In this document: one piece after another, positions 11,640 to 22,490 of the stretch
How positions within the stretch are numbered: the stretch's first letter is position 1
How the letters are laid out: every line of letters begins with the position of its first letter
NCBI RefSeq assembly: GCF_009727055.1
Contig: NC_052354.1
Location: 49,711,600-49,775,599, forward strand
Length of the DNA: 64,000 bases
Source of the DNA: Benincasa hispida
Lineage: Eukaryota > Streptophyta > Magnoliopsida > Cucurbitales > Cucurbitaceae
Direction of reading: 5' to 3'
Program-made: the position numbers and the translations under genes
The notes under the pieces: model-generated
Databases searched by the model: none
Told to the model about the DNA's origin: nothing
The model's input: the letters and a program-made list of their open reading frames with translations, nothing else

Positions 11640-12060
11640 ATAAATAATTTTTTTTTATTATATATTCATTTTATTGTATATTCAATTTTTTATTATAATT
11701 TATTGTATATTCAATTTTAAATAATCTACTGTATATTCAATTTTTTTTTTTTGTAATCAATAAATTTTACATTATAATAATCTAATATATTCAATTTATA
11801 ATATAATAATCTAATTATTCAATTTATTTAATTTATTGTCTAATGATTATTCAATTATAGTATAATAATCTAATATATTCAATTTTTGTCTAATGATTAT
11901 TCAATTATAGTATAATAGTCTAATTATATTCAATTTGTTGTCTAATGATTATTCAATTATAGTATTAATAATCTAATATATTCAATTTATTGTCTAATGA
12001 TTATTCAATTATAGTATATAATCTAATATATTCAATTATAGTCTAATATTATTTCACATT
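11640..12060. repeat. AT-rich minisatellite, unit about 51-52 bp
   Basis: Units start TTGTCTAATGATTATTCAAT and recur at about 11837, 11886, 11938 and 11990, with degenerate copies before and after. It lies directly behind the transposase stop codon. Confidence 0.8.
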
Positions 12061-12120
12061 TATAGTATGATTATTAGCTCTTTTTTCTCTTGTTATATAT
12101 ATTTCTATGGAAAGTTCAAA

Positions 12121-12465
12121 TAAAGTGAAGACTCTCGCTCTCTCCTAAGAATCTCACTCTCTCCTAAGATCTCGCTCTTCTCTAAGATCTCGCTCTCTCA
12201 GCTATAGCTCTCTCCTAATCTCGGTCTCTCACTCTCGCTCTTTCCTAAGATCTCTCGCTCTCGCTCTCTTTTAGATCTCGCTATCTCACTCTCACTCCGC
12301 TCTCTCCTAAGATCTCACTTCTCACTCCGCTTCTCTTTCAAATATCTCGCTTCTGCCTAGATCTCACTCTTTCACTCTCGCTCTCTTTCGTATTCTCGCC
12401 GTCTCTCAGTATCGCTCGTCTCCTTAAGATCTTTGCTCTCTCACTCTCGGCTCATTATTCAAATA
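12121..12465. repeat. CTCTCGCTCT array, right
   Basis: An irregular pyrimidine-rich array with CTCTCGCTCTCT and CTAAGATCTCGC units. It is the inverted counterpart of 9485-9595. The arrangement fits subterminal repeats of the MULE. Confidence 0.75.
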
Positions 12466-13037
12466 TCTTGCATCATCTCTATTATTGTTTGTTATTTTCA
12501 TTAAAGTTATTAGCTTTATTCTTCTGGAACAATCACAACACTTTTTATGATTATGATCTACTACCAGAAGACTCAATGCGTAATCTTAGCATTCAATGGT
12601 GTATTCCTTGTAAAATTATTTTTTCAATTATTCAACCATTTCATTTTACCAAAGTCAATGTTAGTTCAGATTAGTCAATATAAAATAATTCTCGTCTTCT
12701 CCAATATTTCCGCTTTTGAATCTTGCTCTCTCTTAAAATCTCGGTTGAACTATCACGCTCTTACCCTACTATCCCGCTTTGAATCTCGCTCAATCTCCTT
12801 AATCTGCTTCAGCCCCATTATCTCCTTAATCGCTTTGAAGTTTCGACATGTGTGTAACTTCGAACAAAACCAATATTACAAAATTTTGTTCGTAGACAAA
12901 GCTAATTCATTAATTGTCTTTCATTCCAAGGATCATAATTGTTATCCATGCGCTTCATATTCGCTGGAGTTCACTCCCAGAAATTATAGCCTTCCCACCC
13001 CCTCACGTCAATCCACAAGCCTCCATTAATTTTTTAA
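12466..13037. other. Right part of the MULE region, no gene recognised
   Basis: An open frame of 160 codons exists on the plus strand (12547-13029), but its product (many Ser, Ile, Leu and Phe, no motif) matches nothing known to me, and the DNA still contains diluted CTCGCTC units. I treat it as non-coding transposon sequence. Confidence 0.5.
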
Positions 13038-13149
13038 ATGATAACAAAATGCATAGGTTATTAGAAGCAGCTCGAGTAAACAGATACATAAGTTATATCA
13101 TCTCATTACTTTATTTCCTCTATAGAGGGAAAAAGAAAAGTAATAAATG
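13038..13149 (+). repeat. Dispersed repeat, copy 1 (second copy at 19241-19349)
   Basis: About 110 bp starting ATGATAACAAAATGCATAGG and ending AAAGTAATAAATG is repeated, with about 80 percent identity by eye, at 19241-19349 in the same orientation. The copies lie 6.2 kb apart on either side of the copia derivative at 14198-16752. Confidence 0.75.
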
Positions 13150-13274
13150 TAATCTCGAGGGGGGATGTGTGTTGAACTTCAAACCTTCGACAACTTTAAG
13201 CGAGGTTCGCGAGATTTTCCTTGTCGAGGGTTGAAGTTTCAGCTTATGTATTATTTCCAAGTTTTTCTTTGTTC

Positions 13275-13368
13275 GTCGAGTTTCTCAACGTTCGACCTCC
13301 ACATTAGTCGAGTTCTCAACGTTCGACCTCCACATTAGTCGAGTTCTCAACGTTCGACCTCTAGCCTC
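13275..13368. repeat. Three tandem 31-32 bp units rich in TCGA
   Basis: Units begin GTCGAGTTCTCAACGTTCGA at 13275 (with one extra T), 13307 and 13338. The second copy is near-identical to the first and the third diverges at its end. They lie just inside the proposed right end of the MULE. Confidence 0.85.
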
Positions 13369-13381
13369 GAACTCCCAAAAC

Positions 13382-13452
13382 AACAATATTTCTCTAATAA
13401 GTTTCAAAACAACAATATTTCTCTAGTAAATTTTGAAAACAACAATATTAAT
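13382..13452. repeat. Tandem AACAACAATATTTCTCTA units at the MULE right end
   Basis: Three units of about 29-30 bp built around AAAACAACAATATT. The outermost gives the inverted match to 9155-9172. Confidence 0.6.
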
Positions 13453-14077
13453 ATTAAAGGTTCTCTTGATATTTATGGTGCTTCTGTATATCCTTTTTTT
13501 CTTTGTTGTTATTTTTAAGATAGTAGTTGATTAAATTGTGTCTCTCAAGTTATCGGTACTTGATATATATTCTTTCACTTAAAATCGAGATTTGATCATT
13601 CATTTCTAAATTATAGTACTAAAAAATAATTAAAATTTAAAATATTTCATATGATGTATTTGTTATTTACTTCTATTAGGAAAAAGGCCCTAGATTAAAA
13701 AAATGAACTGTTTATTATTATTTTATACAAGAATGATGAAAGGCCGCGAGTGTTTGGTCAAAAACAAAATCATTATTAATATATTATAACTATAAAAAAA
13801 ATAATTCTTAAAAAAATACCATTTTCCAAGAGAATTCAATTACTTCTCGATGAGATGTGGGCGTTGCCTTTTCTTTTTTAATTATTTTTATTTTATTTTA
13901 ACATTTGTACTTCTACATCAATTTTCCAACCAACAAAAACAAAAGCTTAAAAAAAGAAGAGGAAATAATGATTAAAATATAACTAATTTCTTTTTCAATA
14001 TATATATTAAATAGTAACGTTGAAGAAAATGCACGCTATGGAATCATAGAGAAAACAAATAACATGTTACACATACG

Positions 14078-14115
<38 letters not shown>

Positions 14116-14197
14116 CGGAAAAAAAGAAAAAAAAAACTTTTTGTTTGTTAATAAAAGCAATATAAATTACGATTCTCTTACACATAGATTGATTATA
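13453..14197. other. AT-rich intergenic DNA, no gene seen
   Basis: It contains an AT dinucleotide run at about 14085-14110 and no supported gene. Confidence 0.5.
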
Positions 14198-14662
14198 TGT
14201 TGGAATAAATGGTATGTAACCTTTGTTAAAGATTGCATCTTTTCGATTTCATAAGATACGTTTTTTCATTAAGGGATGCAAATAAATAACTAATTTGAAG
14301 AAATGCCACAACTATTAGAATTGTCACAAATTAGTATATAAATATGGTCATTCTTCAAAATGGTTTGAGGAGATTTTAATTAGTATTTTTCATCCTTAAA
14401 TAAAAAATTCTCTCCATTTCAAAAATTGTTGAAGTTCGGTATATCCATAAAGTTTAGTTCGTTAGTCTTGTCGGCGTGGTGCTACTTCCATAGGAAAAGT
14501 AATTTGTTCTATATAACCTGGGAGACAATTACTCTTTAAACTTAGGCACTAGAGTGAGTAAATTTGTCTTAGTGAGACAACGTGAAGTTGTTGAGCTCAG
14601 ATTTTCTTATGTATACAATGTTACATATTTTCTGTTTTTTTAATGATATTATTCATATAACA
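14198..14662 (+). repeat. 5' LTR of the copia derivative
   Basis: A 465-bp LTR alignable along its whole length with 16280-16752, including GTGGTGCTACTTCCATAGGA in both. A TATAAATATGG sequence near 14336 is a candidate promoter TATA box. Confidence 0.88.
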
Positions 14663-15596
14663 ATCTTAAGACAAGTTTAGTGTATCTAATTTTGTTTCTG
14701 TAATCCTTCATGTCATTTGAAAAAAACAAGCACAAACTGGTGGATCGAACCCTTTGTGCATCTAATTTGATGTTTTTGTTATGTTGTTTCTATAATGCAT
14801 CTAGTTTGTACCACATTTTGGTAGAAATCATGAAGGAAAATTTTGAGAAATTTAACTGTAATGATTTCAGATGATGATAAGAGAAATTCCATTCTCTCTC
14901 ACAACTTGAATTATGACAAGTTCTTTTGGAAAAAAAAAACAAAAAAAGAAAAAGAAAAAAAAAAGGAAAAATCATTGTAATGTTGAAGAAGAAACCAACA
15001 AAGCAAAGTTACTTGCACTTGAGGGATAGAAACTCTTGCAAAATATTTATGCAAGAAGTACATTTTGAATGGACTACATAACACACACTATATAATGATT
15101 AGAGTGGTAGATTTAGCGAAAGCTTATGAGAATCATTAGAGAAAAATAATATATATAAAAACAGAAAGATGTCATAACAATGAAGTTTATAATGAGAAAC
15201 GATTGGTTCCAAAATCTTAATAAGAAACATTATGTGAGTATGTCTCACGTTTGAAGGTTAATTATACATTTGTATGACATGTTATGTATGGAAATATAGA
15301 AAAATCCTTGTGAATTATGAAAAGTTTGAAGCCTTCTTAAAATCTTATGTTATTATAGGGTATTTGAGAAAAGTGACTATTTCCAATTGATAATCCAAGT
15401 TTGAGAATATTGAATAACAATTTAAAAAGAGGTTGAGATATGTTTGAGTTGGCTATAAAATTTTTGTATGGTATTCCTAAGGTGTGCATACAACCTATAC
15501 CTCTTAAATGAATAATAATAAGTTTCGACACATATGATGAAGACTTAATTTAATCAAACAACTATTTCTAGTAGAATGATCACAATTAGTTTTGAA

Positions 15597-15668
15597 AGAT
15601 CAAAAGATAATATTGCAGATCCGCTTGCAAAAAACCTAACTAAAGAATTGGTTGAAAGTTCATGAAGG
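15597..15668 (+). pseudogene. Copia RNase H C-terminal tail
   Basis: It encodes RSKDNIADPLAKNLTKELVE and then SS and a TGA. This is the conserved C-terminus of copia RNase H (KSKDNIADPLTKGL type). Upstream, CGACACATATGATGAAGA (near 15517) recalls the RHIRRRH segment but is out of frame. It shows that the derivative descends from a copia element and fixes the plus orientation. Confidence 0.85.
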
Positions 15669-16279
15669 AAAATGAGATTATAGCTTATAATTTTAAAAAG
15701 TTAACTAGAGAAAACAACCCAACCTAGTTGACTGGAGATCCCAAGATCTAGAATCAACGGGTCAACCGACCTCTAGATAACTTAATGAGTACTATAGTGA
15801 AATTTTGACCTCTTACTAATTCTATGATGATGAGACGATGCAAATTTGGTTTTTAGGGTAAACGCTATGCTTTTAATGATTTCTATAAGTGGTTGAACAA
15901 TTATTTATGAAAAGAGCATATACGATGTTCTTTATAGGAATTACCTATGTGAGTGTGAAAGGGTCGTTTCAATGAGAATTTTAAGATGAATTCTTTAAAA
16001 CACTCATGAGACCAGAAGGTGTTAAAGGCAAAATGAACACAATTACAAGAATAAACTTTGTTATAATGAGAAACTGTGTGACTTTAATTGTCTTAGTTTA
16101 TGCTAGAGCAGTTAACAATTCAAGACATTAAGTCCACTGATTAACCAAGTAAACTCGATTGATTTTCACTAGGAAAAGTTTAAAGTTTTTACTACTTATC
16201 TTGATGCAAGTTCTTCATTGGAAAATAGCAAACATTTTCTTTAATTCTAATTTATCAACTTACTATTTATCGTGGAGAT

Positions 16280-16752
16280 TGTTGGAATAAATGGTATGCG
16301 ACTCTTCGTTAAAGATTGCATCCTTTCAATTTCATAAGGTGTCTTCTTTCATTAAGGGATGCATCTTTTCAATAAATAACTAATTTGAAGAAAAGTCATG
16401 ACTATTCTAATGGTCATGAATTAGTCTATAAATATGGTCTTTCTTCAAAATAGTTTAAGGAGTTTTTCATAAGCATTTTTCTTCCTTAAATAATTTTTTT
16501 TTTCAATTTCAAAAAATTGTTGAAGCTCGGTATATCAACAAAGTTTAGTTCATTGATCTTGTGGACGTGGTGCTACTTCCATAGGAAATGTAACATGTTC
16601 TATCCTAGGAGTCAATTACTCTTTAAACTCAAACACTAGTATGAGTAAATTTGTTTTAAAGAGATAATGTGAAGTTGTTGGACTCAGATTCTCTTATGCA
16701 TATTACATATTTTCTGTTTTTTTTTTTCTTTTATGATATTATTCATATAACA
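16280..16752 (+). repeat. 3' LTR of the copia derivative
   Basis: A 473-bp partner of 14198-14662. It differs by scattered substitutions and a small insertion of TGCATCTTTTC-like sequence near 16352. Confidence 0.88.
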
Positions 16753-17375
16753 TTACTAACCTGATTTTAACACTTCAATTTTTCGAAATCACGGAATTAT
16801 GTATGTACTAAAGTTATTCTAACTCTATTCTTAATCTTTGAATCTTTTCATAAAAATTTTCGGTTATCAATTTAATTAAAATTTTCTAACGAAAATTAAG
16901 AAAATGATGGTAAAATTAAGTATTTAAGTAAAGAATGAAGCTCGATTCACATAAAATCGATAGAGAGTTGGGTATTATTGAACTACAACAAATTAAGGCA
17001 AAAGTGAAACAAACTAAACTATGGTGTAAAATAGTCTATGGTATGTAGGTAGTTTTGTTTTTTGTTTTGTTTTTGTTTTGTTTTCTTTTTTTTGAAATAA
17101 TATGATAGGTCTGCACTTGATAAGCTTAACTTTTAAAAGTCCATCAAAAGTAATTTTTAACTTTTAATTTTTTTTTAAATTTTTTTTGGACTTGAATATG
17201 AATTCAAATATTTCATTTGGAAAGATGAAAACTATTGAAACCATAGTAAGAAATTAGCCAATTTGAGTATAATATTTTATCAATTCACTGATGGTAGGGA
17301 TGAGAACAACCATTAATATTTTAGATAATAATTGATGCACAATTCATTGAGCTATGCTTAGATTGGTCATACATC
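16753..17375. other. AT-rich intergenic DNA, no gene seen
   Basis: Only short shadow frames and T-rich runs (about 17045-17090 and 17160-17190) are present. Confidence 0.45.
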
Positions 17376-17377
17376 AA

Positions 17378-17698
17378 CCATATAGGAGAATGGGTCTACT
17401 GTAATAGTTTTTTTAAGCTTTTGTAGCGATTTAAAATAGTTGGAAAAAATGTTGTAGCAGTTAAAAAACTACTAGTAAAACATGTGTCGAGAAAGACTAT
17501 TGTGGCAATTTCAACAATCATTGGAATAAGCTTCCACAACCACTACGATAGTTACACAAATCGTAACTATTGCAGCAATTCTTCAATAATTACCTCTGTT
17601 GAGAACATCTATTCAACCCTAACACGTGAAATTGGGCCTCCACATAAAAAAATATAAAAAAAAAAAAAAAAAAACTACAAAAGACGTTTATTGTAGTG
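17378..17698. mobile_element. CACTA-like miniature element, candidate
   Basis: The right end reads TTTATTGTAGTG (17687-17698), the reverse of the CACTACAATAAA terminus typical of plant CACTA transposons. The left side, AGGAGAATGGGTCTACTGTA (17384-17403), resembles the subterminal start of such elements, but the CACTA itself is degraded. The interior has repeated GTAGC/GCAAT motifs and their reverses (TTGTAGCGATTT, GTTGTAGCAG, TGTGGCAATT, TTGCAGCAATT). It has no coding capacity. Confidence 0.45.
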
Positions 17699-18529
17699 AA
17701 CAATTCTTGTTTTACAATATATGGAGTGGAAGAAAATCGTAATTTCTAATATCAAATTTGATAGTTCAAACTTTTATTTGTAAGTGAACTAATGCTCGTA
17801 TTTGCTATTCGACTAATTAATTTATTATACACATCTTCTAAAGATCAAATATTTGAATTTTCACCTCCCATGTGTACACAACTTGGTTTGAAGTTTAAAG
17901 GAAAACGAAGGCATTAAAGACACTAGAGACACTCTTGTTTATATGATATTAGTGAAAATTCTGCCTTGAAAAATTTGAAAAATTCAACTCATCAAACATC
18001 AATTTCTAAGGGTTTTTATTTTAAAATATAAATAAATAATCATCAAAAATTAGTATTTTATTCGATTTCAATTGACCTACTCCTTCAGCCACCATGTTGA
18101 AAGAGCTAAAGAATCAAAATTGAAAATTCAAGACGTAATTGAAAATAATACTAATACATCTGACTAACTTATGTTTAGTCTCTAAATTTTAGTTGGTTAA
18201 TAATTAAATTTGTAATACTCACTCATAAAAACAACAATTTTAGTATCGATATTCCCTATCGTTTTGTAGGATTTAATATAAAAAAAAAAAAAAAAAAACA
18301 ACTTTTAATACATATTAGACCTATAAATTGATTGAAAGTTGACTTCTTTTTAATTAAAGTTATATTTAATTTTGATGAGATTTTTTATGATAAGATTAAA
18401 TTGTTACAAATTTCGAAGTGTAGAGATGTTAAAGAACTAAATTATTAATTATTTAAAAGTTTAAGAATAAATTGTTACAAATTTGGGACTAAATCTCTAC
18501 CAAGTATAATTAAAAAACTATGAGCATGT

Positions 18530-19100
18530 TTTGAGAGTGATTATCTTAAATTACTCAAAAATAATTAGTATTTAATATCAATTTTTACACATTTTAAATT
18601 TCATTTTCCATTTCTCATTAAAATCGGGTTTGAATCATTTAAGTTTATGGTTTAAGAGTGTGTTTTTTAAATGATAAAATCACTTTTGCTCATGTTAAAA
18701 TCACTTTGAAAACACACTTGCAGGGCCGACTTGGATTGACTTGAAAAAAAATATTTTTAAAAAACTCATTTTTATTTAAACACTTTTGACAAAAAAAAAT
18801 TAAAATAATTCAAAACATATTTGAGTGGTTGACAAATACTCAAATTCTTTCCAAAATGGCTTATTTTTTAAATCACTTTGGAAAACCACACTTGCGAGAG
18901 GACCGACTTGGATTGACTTGAAAAAAAATTTTTAAAAAAAACTCATTTTTTATTTTATATTAACACTTTTGACAAAAAAATTTAAAATACATTCAAAACT
19001 ATTTTGAGTGGTTGACAAATACTCAAATTCTTTCCAAAATGGCTTATTTTTTAAATTAGACACTTGAAAATGCATTGCTAACACACTCTTAATCACTCAA
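18530..19100. repeat. MITE-like repeat with an internal tandem duplication of about 172 bp
   Basis: The unit starting AAATCACTTTGAAAACACAC (18698) recurs at 18870 as AAATCACTTTGGAAAACCAC. Both copies run through GACTTGGATTGACTTGAAAA and TTCTTTCCAAAATGGC and end near 18869 and 19050. GAGAGTGATTATCTTAAA at the left (18533) and its rough reverse at the right (19088) suggest a MITE. Confidence 0.7.
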
Positions 19101-19240
19101 CATCATTTTTTTTTAATTTTACCGTCTTAATCATAATATATTTTTATACTATTAAAATTGATTTTGTATGATTAAAATATTTTCGTAGATGACAAGAATG
19201 GTTTTAACTATTTTATAATCACCCTAGAATTAACGGACCA

Positions 19241-19349
19241 ATGATAACAACATGCATAAATTATTGAAGCATCTCAAGTACACAGATACATATAATATAT
19301 CATCTTATTACTTTATTTCTCTATGAGTGAAAAAGAAAAGTAATAAACA
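19241..19349 (+). repeat. Dispersed repeat, copy 2
   Basis: The partner of 13038-13149. Confidence 0.75.
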
Positions 19350-19465
19350 TACAAATATTGGAAAAACTAAAAGCGTTGTTAATCAAAGAAAATAATTCAT
19401 ACTAACAGCAAGATGCGCTTCGACTAAAAAATCCATGTTAAAGAATGAAATATATATATATATAT

Positions 19466-19692
19466 AGGATTGTTTTTAAATATAGAAAATGAACCAAAAT
19501 ATTTACAAAATATAGCAAAATTTTAGAACTATCAATGATAAATGTTGATAGACTTCTAACAGTGTCTATCAGTGATATTAATAGACACTGATAATCAGTG
19601 TCTATCAACGTCTTTCATTGATAATTCTAAAATTTTGCTATATCTTATAAATATTTTCAACTGTTTTACCATTTGAAATAATTTCCCTATAT
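19466..19692. mobile_element. Palindromic MITE with TATAGCAAAATTTTAGA arms
   Basis: The left arm TATAGCAAAATTTTAGAACTATCAATGA (about 19511-19538) is mirrored by the right arm (about 19618-19643). The centre is a second hairpin made of TGTCTATCAGTGATA and its complement. Ends are approximate. Shorter relatives with the same arm style lie at 40505-40645 and 47625-47770. Confidence 0.75.
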
Positions 19693-19724
19693 ATATTCGA
19701 GCATGAGTTTTTGTTAGTAAGCAA

Positions 19725-20037
19725 TGTTATAAATGATAGCTATTATCGTTTTTGTATTTGCCTTCTAAAAGCAGTGACATCAGCTGAGGTTAGGAAGGGG
19801 TTGCACATCAGGTGGAATAGGCGCACGTTTCACCAAGGCCATTTTCGTGATTCATTTTTAAACTCTTTATATTTCAGCTTTTGGCACAGAGTGAGGGCAA
19901 GAGGAAAAAATACGAGTGTGGTGGTCTGGTTTTTTGAAGCTCACAGAGATATGGAAATTTTGCTTGAGTCCTCTATTCAATAATATTGAAGTTCATCAAT
20001 ATTGAAGGAAGAATCTCGAACTGAAGCTGTCTTATCT
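19725..20037 (+). repeat. 5' LTR, 3'-truncated
   Basis: It aligns with 26057-about 26404. It lacks about 35 bp (the ATAACGTGAAGAATAACAAA region of the 3' LTR) and everything after CTGTCTTATCT, so the deletion took the LTR end, the primer-binding site and the gag start. Confidence 0.85.
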
Positions 20038-20690
20038 GATGGTAAACCTGAGAGCATGACTGATGAAGACTTTGCTGAGATGAAAGAGATTGCATATAGT
20101 ACAATCATCTTATACCTGGCAGATAATGTTCTTCGACAAGTGAATGAGCAAAATACAGCAAAAGAGGTATGGAAGAAATTATATGAGATTTATATTACAA
20201 AGTCTCTGACTAATAAACTATACCTTAAGGAAAAGTTGGATTTAAAATGGATACCTCAAAAGACTTAGAACAGAACCTAGATGAGTTTAATAGAACCACA
20301 ATTGATTTAAGTAATATTGGTGAGAAACTAGATGATGAGAATAAGACCATCATATTGCTTAACTCATTGCCTGAATCATACAATGAAATTAAGAATGCTA
20401 TTAAATATGGTAGAGACAACTTGACCATGAAAATTGTGATTAATGCATTAGGATCTCATGATGTAGAATATAAGAAAGTAGGTTTTAAAGACGGTGAAGC
20501 TCACTTCACTAGGGGAAAATATGAAAACAACATAGGGAGATATAAATCTTAAGGGAAAAGTAGGAAGTGATTTTACTACCACAAGAAAAGACACATCCGG
20601 AGAAACTGTATTGAGTTGAGGAACAAAAGAAAGAAGAGCAGAGAATAAAACGGGAGAAGAAAACAACAATGCTAACATCACTGAAGGCTA
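20038..20690 (+). pseudogene. Copia gag, N-terminally deleted
   Basis: A UBN2-type gag is recognisable: VWKKLYEIYITKSLTNKLYL, then LDEFNRTTIDLSNIGEKLDD, then ILLNSLPESYNEIKNAI. One frameshift lies near 20250. The zinc knuckle near 20570-20620 reads FYYHKKRHIRRNC, with the first two Cys replaced, so only His and the last Cys remain. A TAA at 20550 precedes it. Confidence 0.87.
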
Positions 20691-20709
20691 TGACATAGCT
20701 GAAGTTTTA

Positions 20710-22460
20710 ATGGTTGCAGAATGTGTATCTAACTTTGGATCATCTTATTGGATATTAGATTCAGGGTGTTCATATCATATGACACCTATTCGAGAATGGT
20801 TCCAAGACTTTAAACCTTTGAATGAAGGAATAGTCTTGCTAGGCAACCACTGTGAATGTAAAGTTCAGGGCATCAGATCCATTCAAGTGAAGATGTTTTA
20901 TGGCCACATTAGAACAATCTCTCAGGTTAGATATATTCCAGAATTGAAAAGAAGCCTACTTTTCCTTAGGGTGTTTGATAAGGTTGGATACATATGCAAA
21001 ACATAGAATGGGGAGATCATTAAAGGAGTTATGGTAAAATTGAAAAGGAAGCTAATTAATGGTTTGTACATCCTTGAGGGTTCTACCATCCTAGGAAGAG
21101 CAGTTGTTGCCCAGCATAATGATAAAAAAAAAAAAAAAAAAAACATGTTGAATTGTCGCATACTAGACTTGGGCACATAAGTGAGAAAAGGGCTATCAGA
21201 ATTAGAAAGTCAGGGGCTACTTGGATCTTCCACCATTGGTTTAATTGGACTGTGCAAACACTACATCTACAGTAAAACAACTTGGGTATCTTTTGGCAAA
21301 AGAAAACACACTTCACCAGGTATCATGGAATATATTCATGCTGATTTGTGGGGTTTGGAGAAGACACCATCATTTGAAGGTGCTAGATATTTCCTATCGA
21401 AAGTAAATGATAACTCAAGAAGAGTATAGGTCTATCCCTTAAGTCCAAAGATGAAACATTTCAGAAATTTCATCAATGGAAAACTCTTACAGAAAACAAG
21501 GTTAATAGAAAGCTGAAATATATCTGCACAGACAATGGAATTAAATTTGTGAATCAACAATTCAAGAGCATGTGTGAAAAAGAACGAGTAGAGAGATACT
21601 TCATGATAAGAGGCACACCACTAAAAAATGGGCTAGCCGAACGCATAAACCAGACCCTCTTGGAACGTGTGAGTTGTCTTGTCTAGTGCCAAGTTAGATA
21701 AAAGCTTTTGGGGAGAATCAGTTGTTACAACTGCTTATCTTATTAATAGGTATCCATCTCCAGCTATTAAGTTCAAAACTCCCATGGAGATGTGGACTGG
21801 GACACTACCATATTTATCCAATCTTAAAACCTTTGGTTGTGTAGCATATGCACATACTAGATAAGGAAAATTGGATAATAGAGCCAAGAAGTGTATCTTC
21901 TTAGGTTATCCATAAGGTGTGAAAGGGTATAGGCTGTGGTCATTAAAAAAGGGAATGAAAAATTGATCATCAGTTGAGATGTCACATTCGATGAGTCAAC
22001 TATGGCAATGTATGAAACTGCACAAGAAGCCAGCCTGAAAGAAAAGAATGTTTCTGTCAAAATGGACCTTGAAAACAATTCAACCAGTTGTGTAAGGTAT
22101 TCTGTTGATGAGGATGGCATTTCTGATCAAGGAGGAGCCTCTAACCTTGACTCAAGTGGGGAACAAATCATTTCAAAAGAAGGTTTCCAGACTGAATTAG
22201 AACATTTATTTGATAACAGCCAACATGAATCACTTACCCAATTACCAGTTGATCTGCAATCATATCATTTGGTAAGGGATAGACAGAGAAGACAAATAAG
22301 GCAACCTTCTAGGTATGCCTATGTTGACCTTATTTATAATGCATTGAATGCTAAAATGATTGATGTTGATACCGAGCCCTTAACTTTTAAAGAGGTTGTT
22401 AATTCACCAAACAAAGATAAATGGATGTTGGCCATGAAAGAAGAAATAGAATAATTGTAT
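20710..22460 (+). pseudogene. Copia protease and integrase, broken
   Basis: The protease starts after MVAECVSNFGSSY with WILDSGCSYHMTP, in which the catalytic Asp-Ser-Gly is kept (about 20752-20784). Next come VRYIPELKRSLL, the integrase zinc finger region with LCKHYIYSKTTWVSFGKRKH, EYIHADLWG (about 21329-21355) and the core piece FWGESVVTTAYLINRYPSPA (21709-21768). The C-terminal extension reaches RQIRQPSRYAYVD (about 22290-22330) and TFKEVVNSPNKDKWMLAMKE just before RT. TAG or TAA stops at 21004, 21427, 21862 and others break it. Confidence 0.88.
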
Positions 22461-22485
22461 AAGAATAATACATGGACCTTGGTTG

Positions 22486-22490
22486 ATAAG
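22486..22490. repeat. Target-site duplication ATAAG, left copy
   Basis: Identical to 24500-24504. The two copies bracket the solo LTR exactly inside the copia RT. Confidence 0.9.

Larger units (their letters stand above)
9151..13452. mobile_element. Mutator-like (MULE) region carrying a plant-mobile-domain gene
   Basis: The stretch holds a MULE transposase C-terminal remnant (plus strand, 11237-11629) and a plant-mobile-domain gene (minus strand, 9762-about 11215). An 18-bp sequence AATATTGTTGTTTTCAAA at 9155-9172 recurs inverted at 13432-13449. Inside it, TCGA-rich blocks (9211-9272 and 13170-13370) and GCGAGA arrays (9485-9595 and 12121-12465) also face each other. The terminal repeats are short and the flanking target duplication was not found, so the ends are provisional; the gene content is secure. 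Confidence 0.6.
14198..16752 (+). mobile_element. Non-autonomous copia derivative with two LTRs
   Basis: Two direct repeats (14198-14662 and 16280-16752) begin TGTTGGAATAAATGG and end ATTCATATAACA, a proper TG...CA pair. A polypurine-like CGTGGAGAT directly precedes the second. Only 1.6 kb lies between them, and only the RNase H tail is recognisable there. The 5-bp sequences outside the ends (TTATA and TTACT) do not match well. The element could move only with proteins supplied by relatives, and it is old judging by LTR divergence. Confidence 0.85.

Noticed and set aside
12547..13029. 160-codon open frame in the right part of the MULE
   Set aside because: No known motif, DNA with remnants of the CTCTCGC array, no splice or leader signals.
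13275..13368. CRISPR-like array
   Set aside because: There are only three contiguous 31-32 bp tandem units with no spacers, and this is a plant nuclear genome.
19511..19643. MicroRNA precursor
   Set aside because: The hairpin is long, but its arms are the terminal repeats of a MITE seen in related form elsewhere; no evidence for a mature miRNA.
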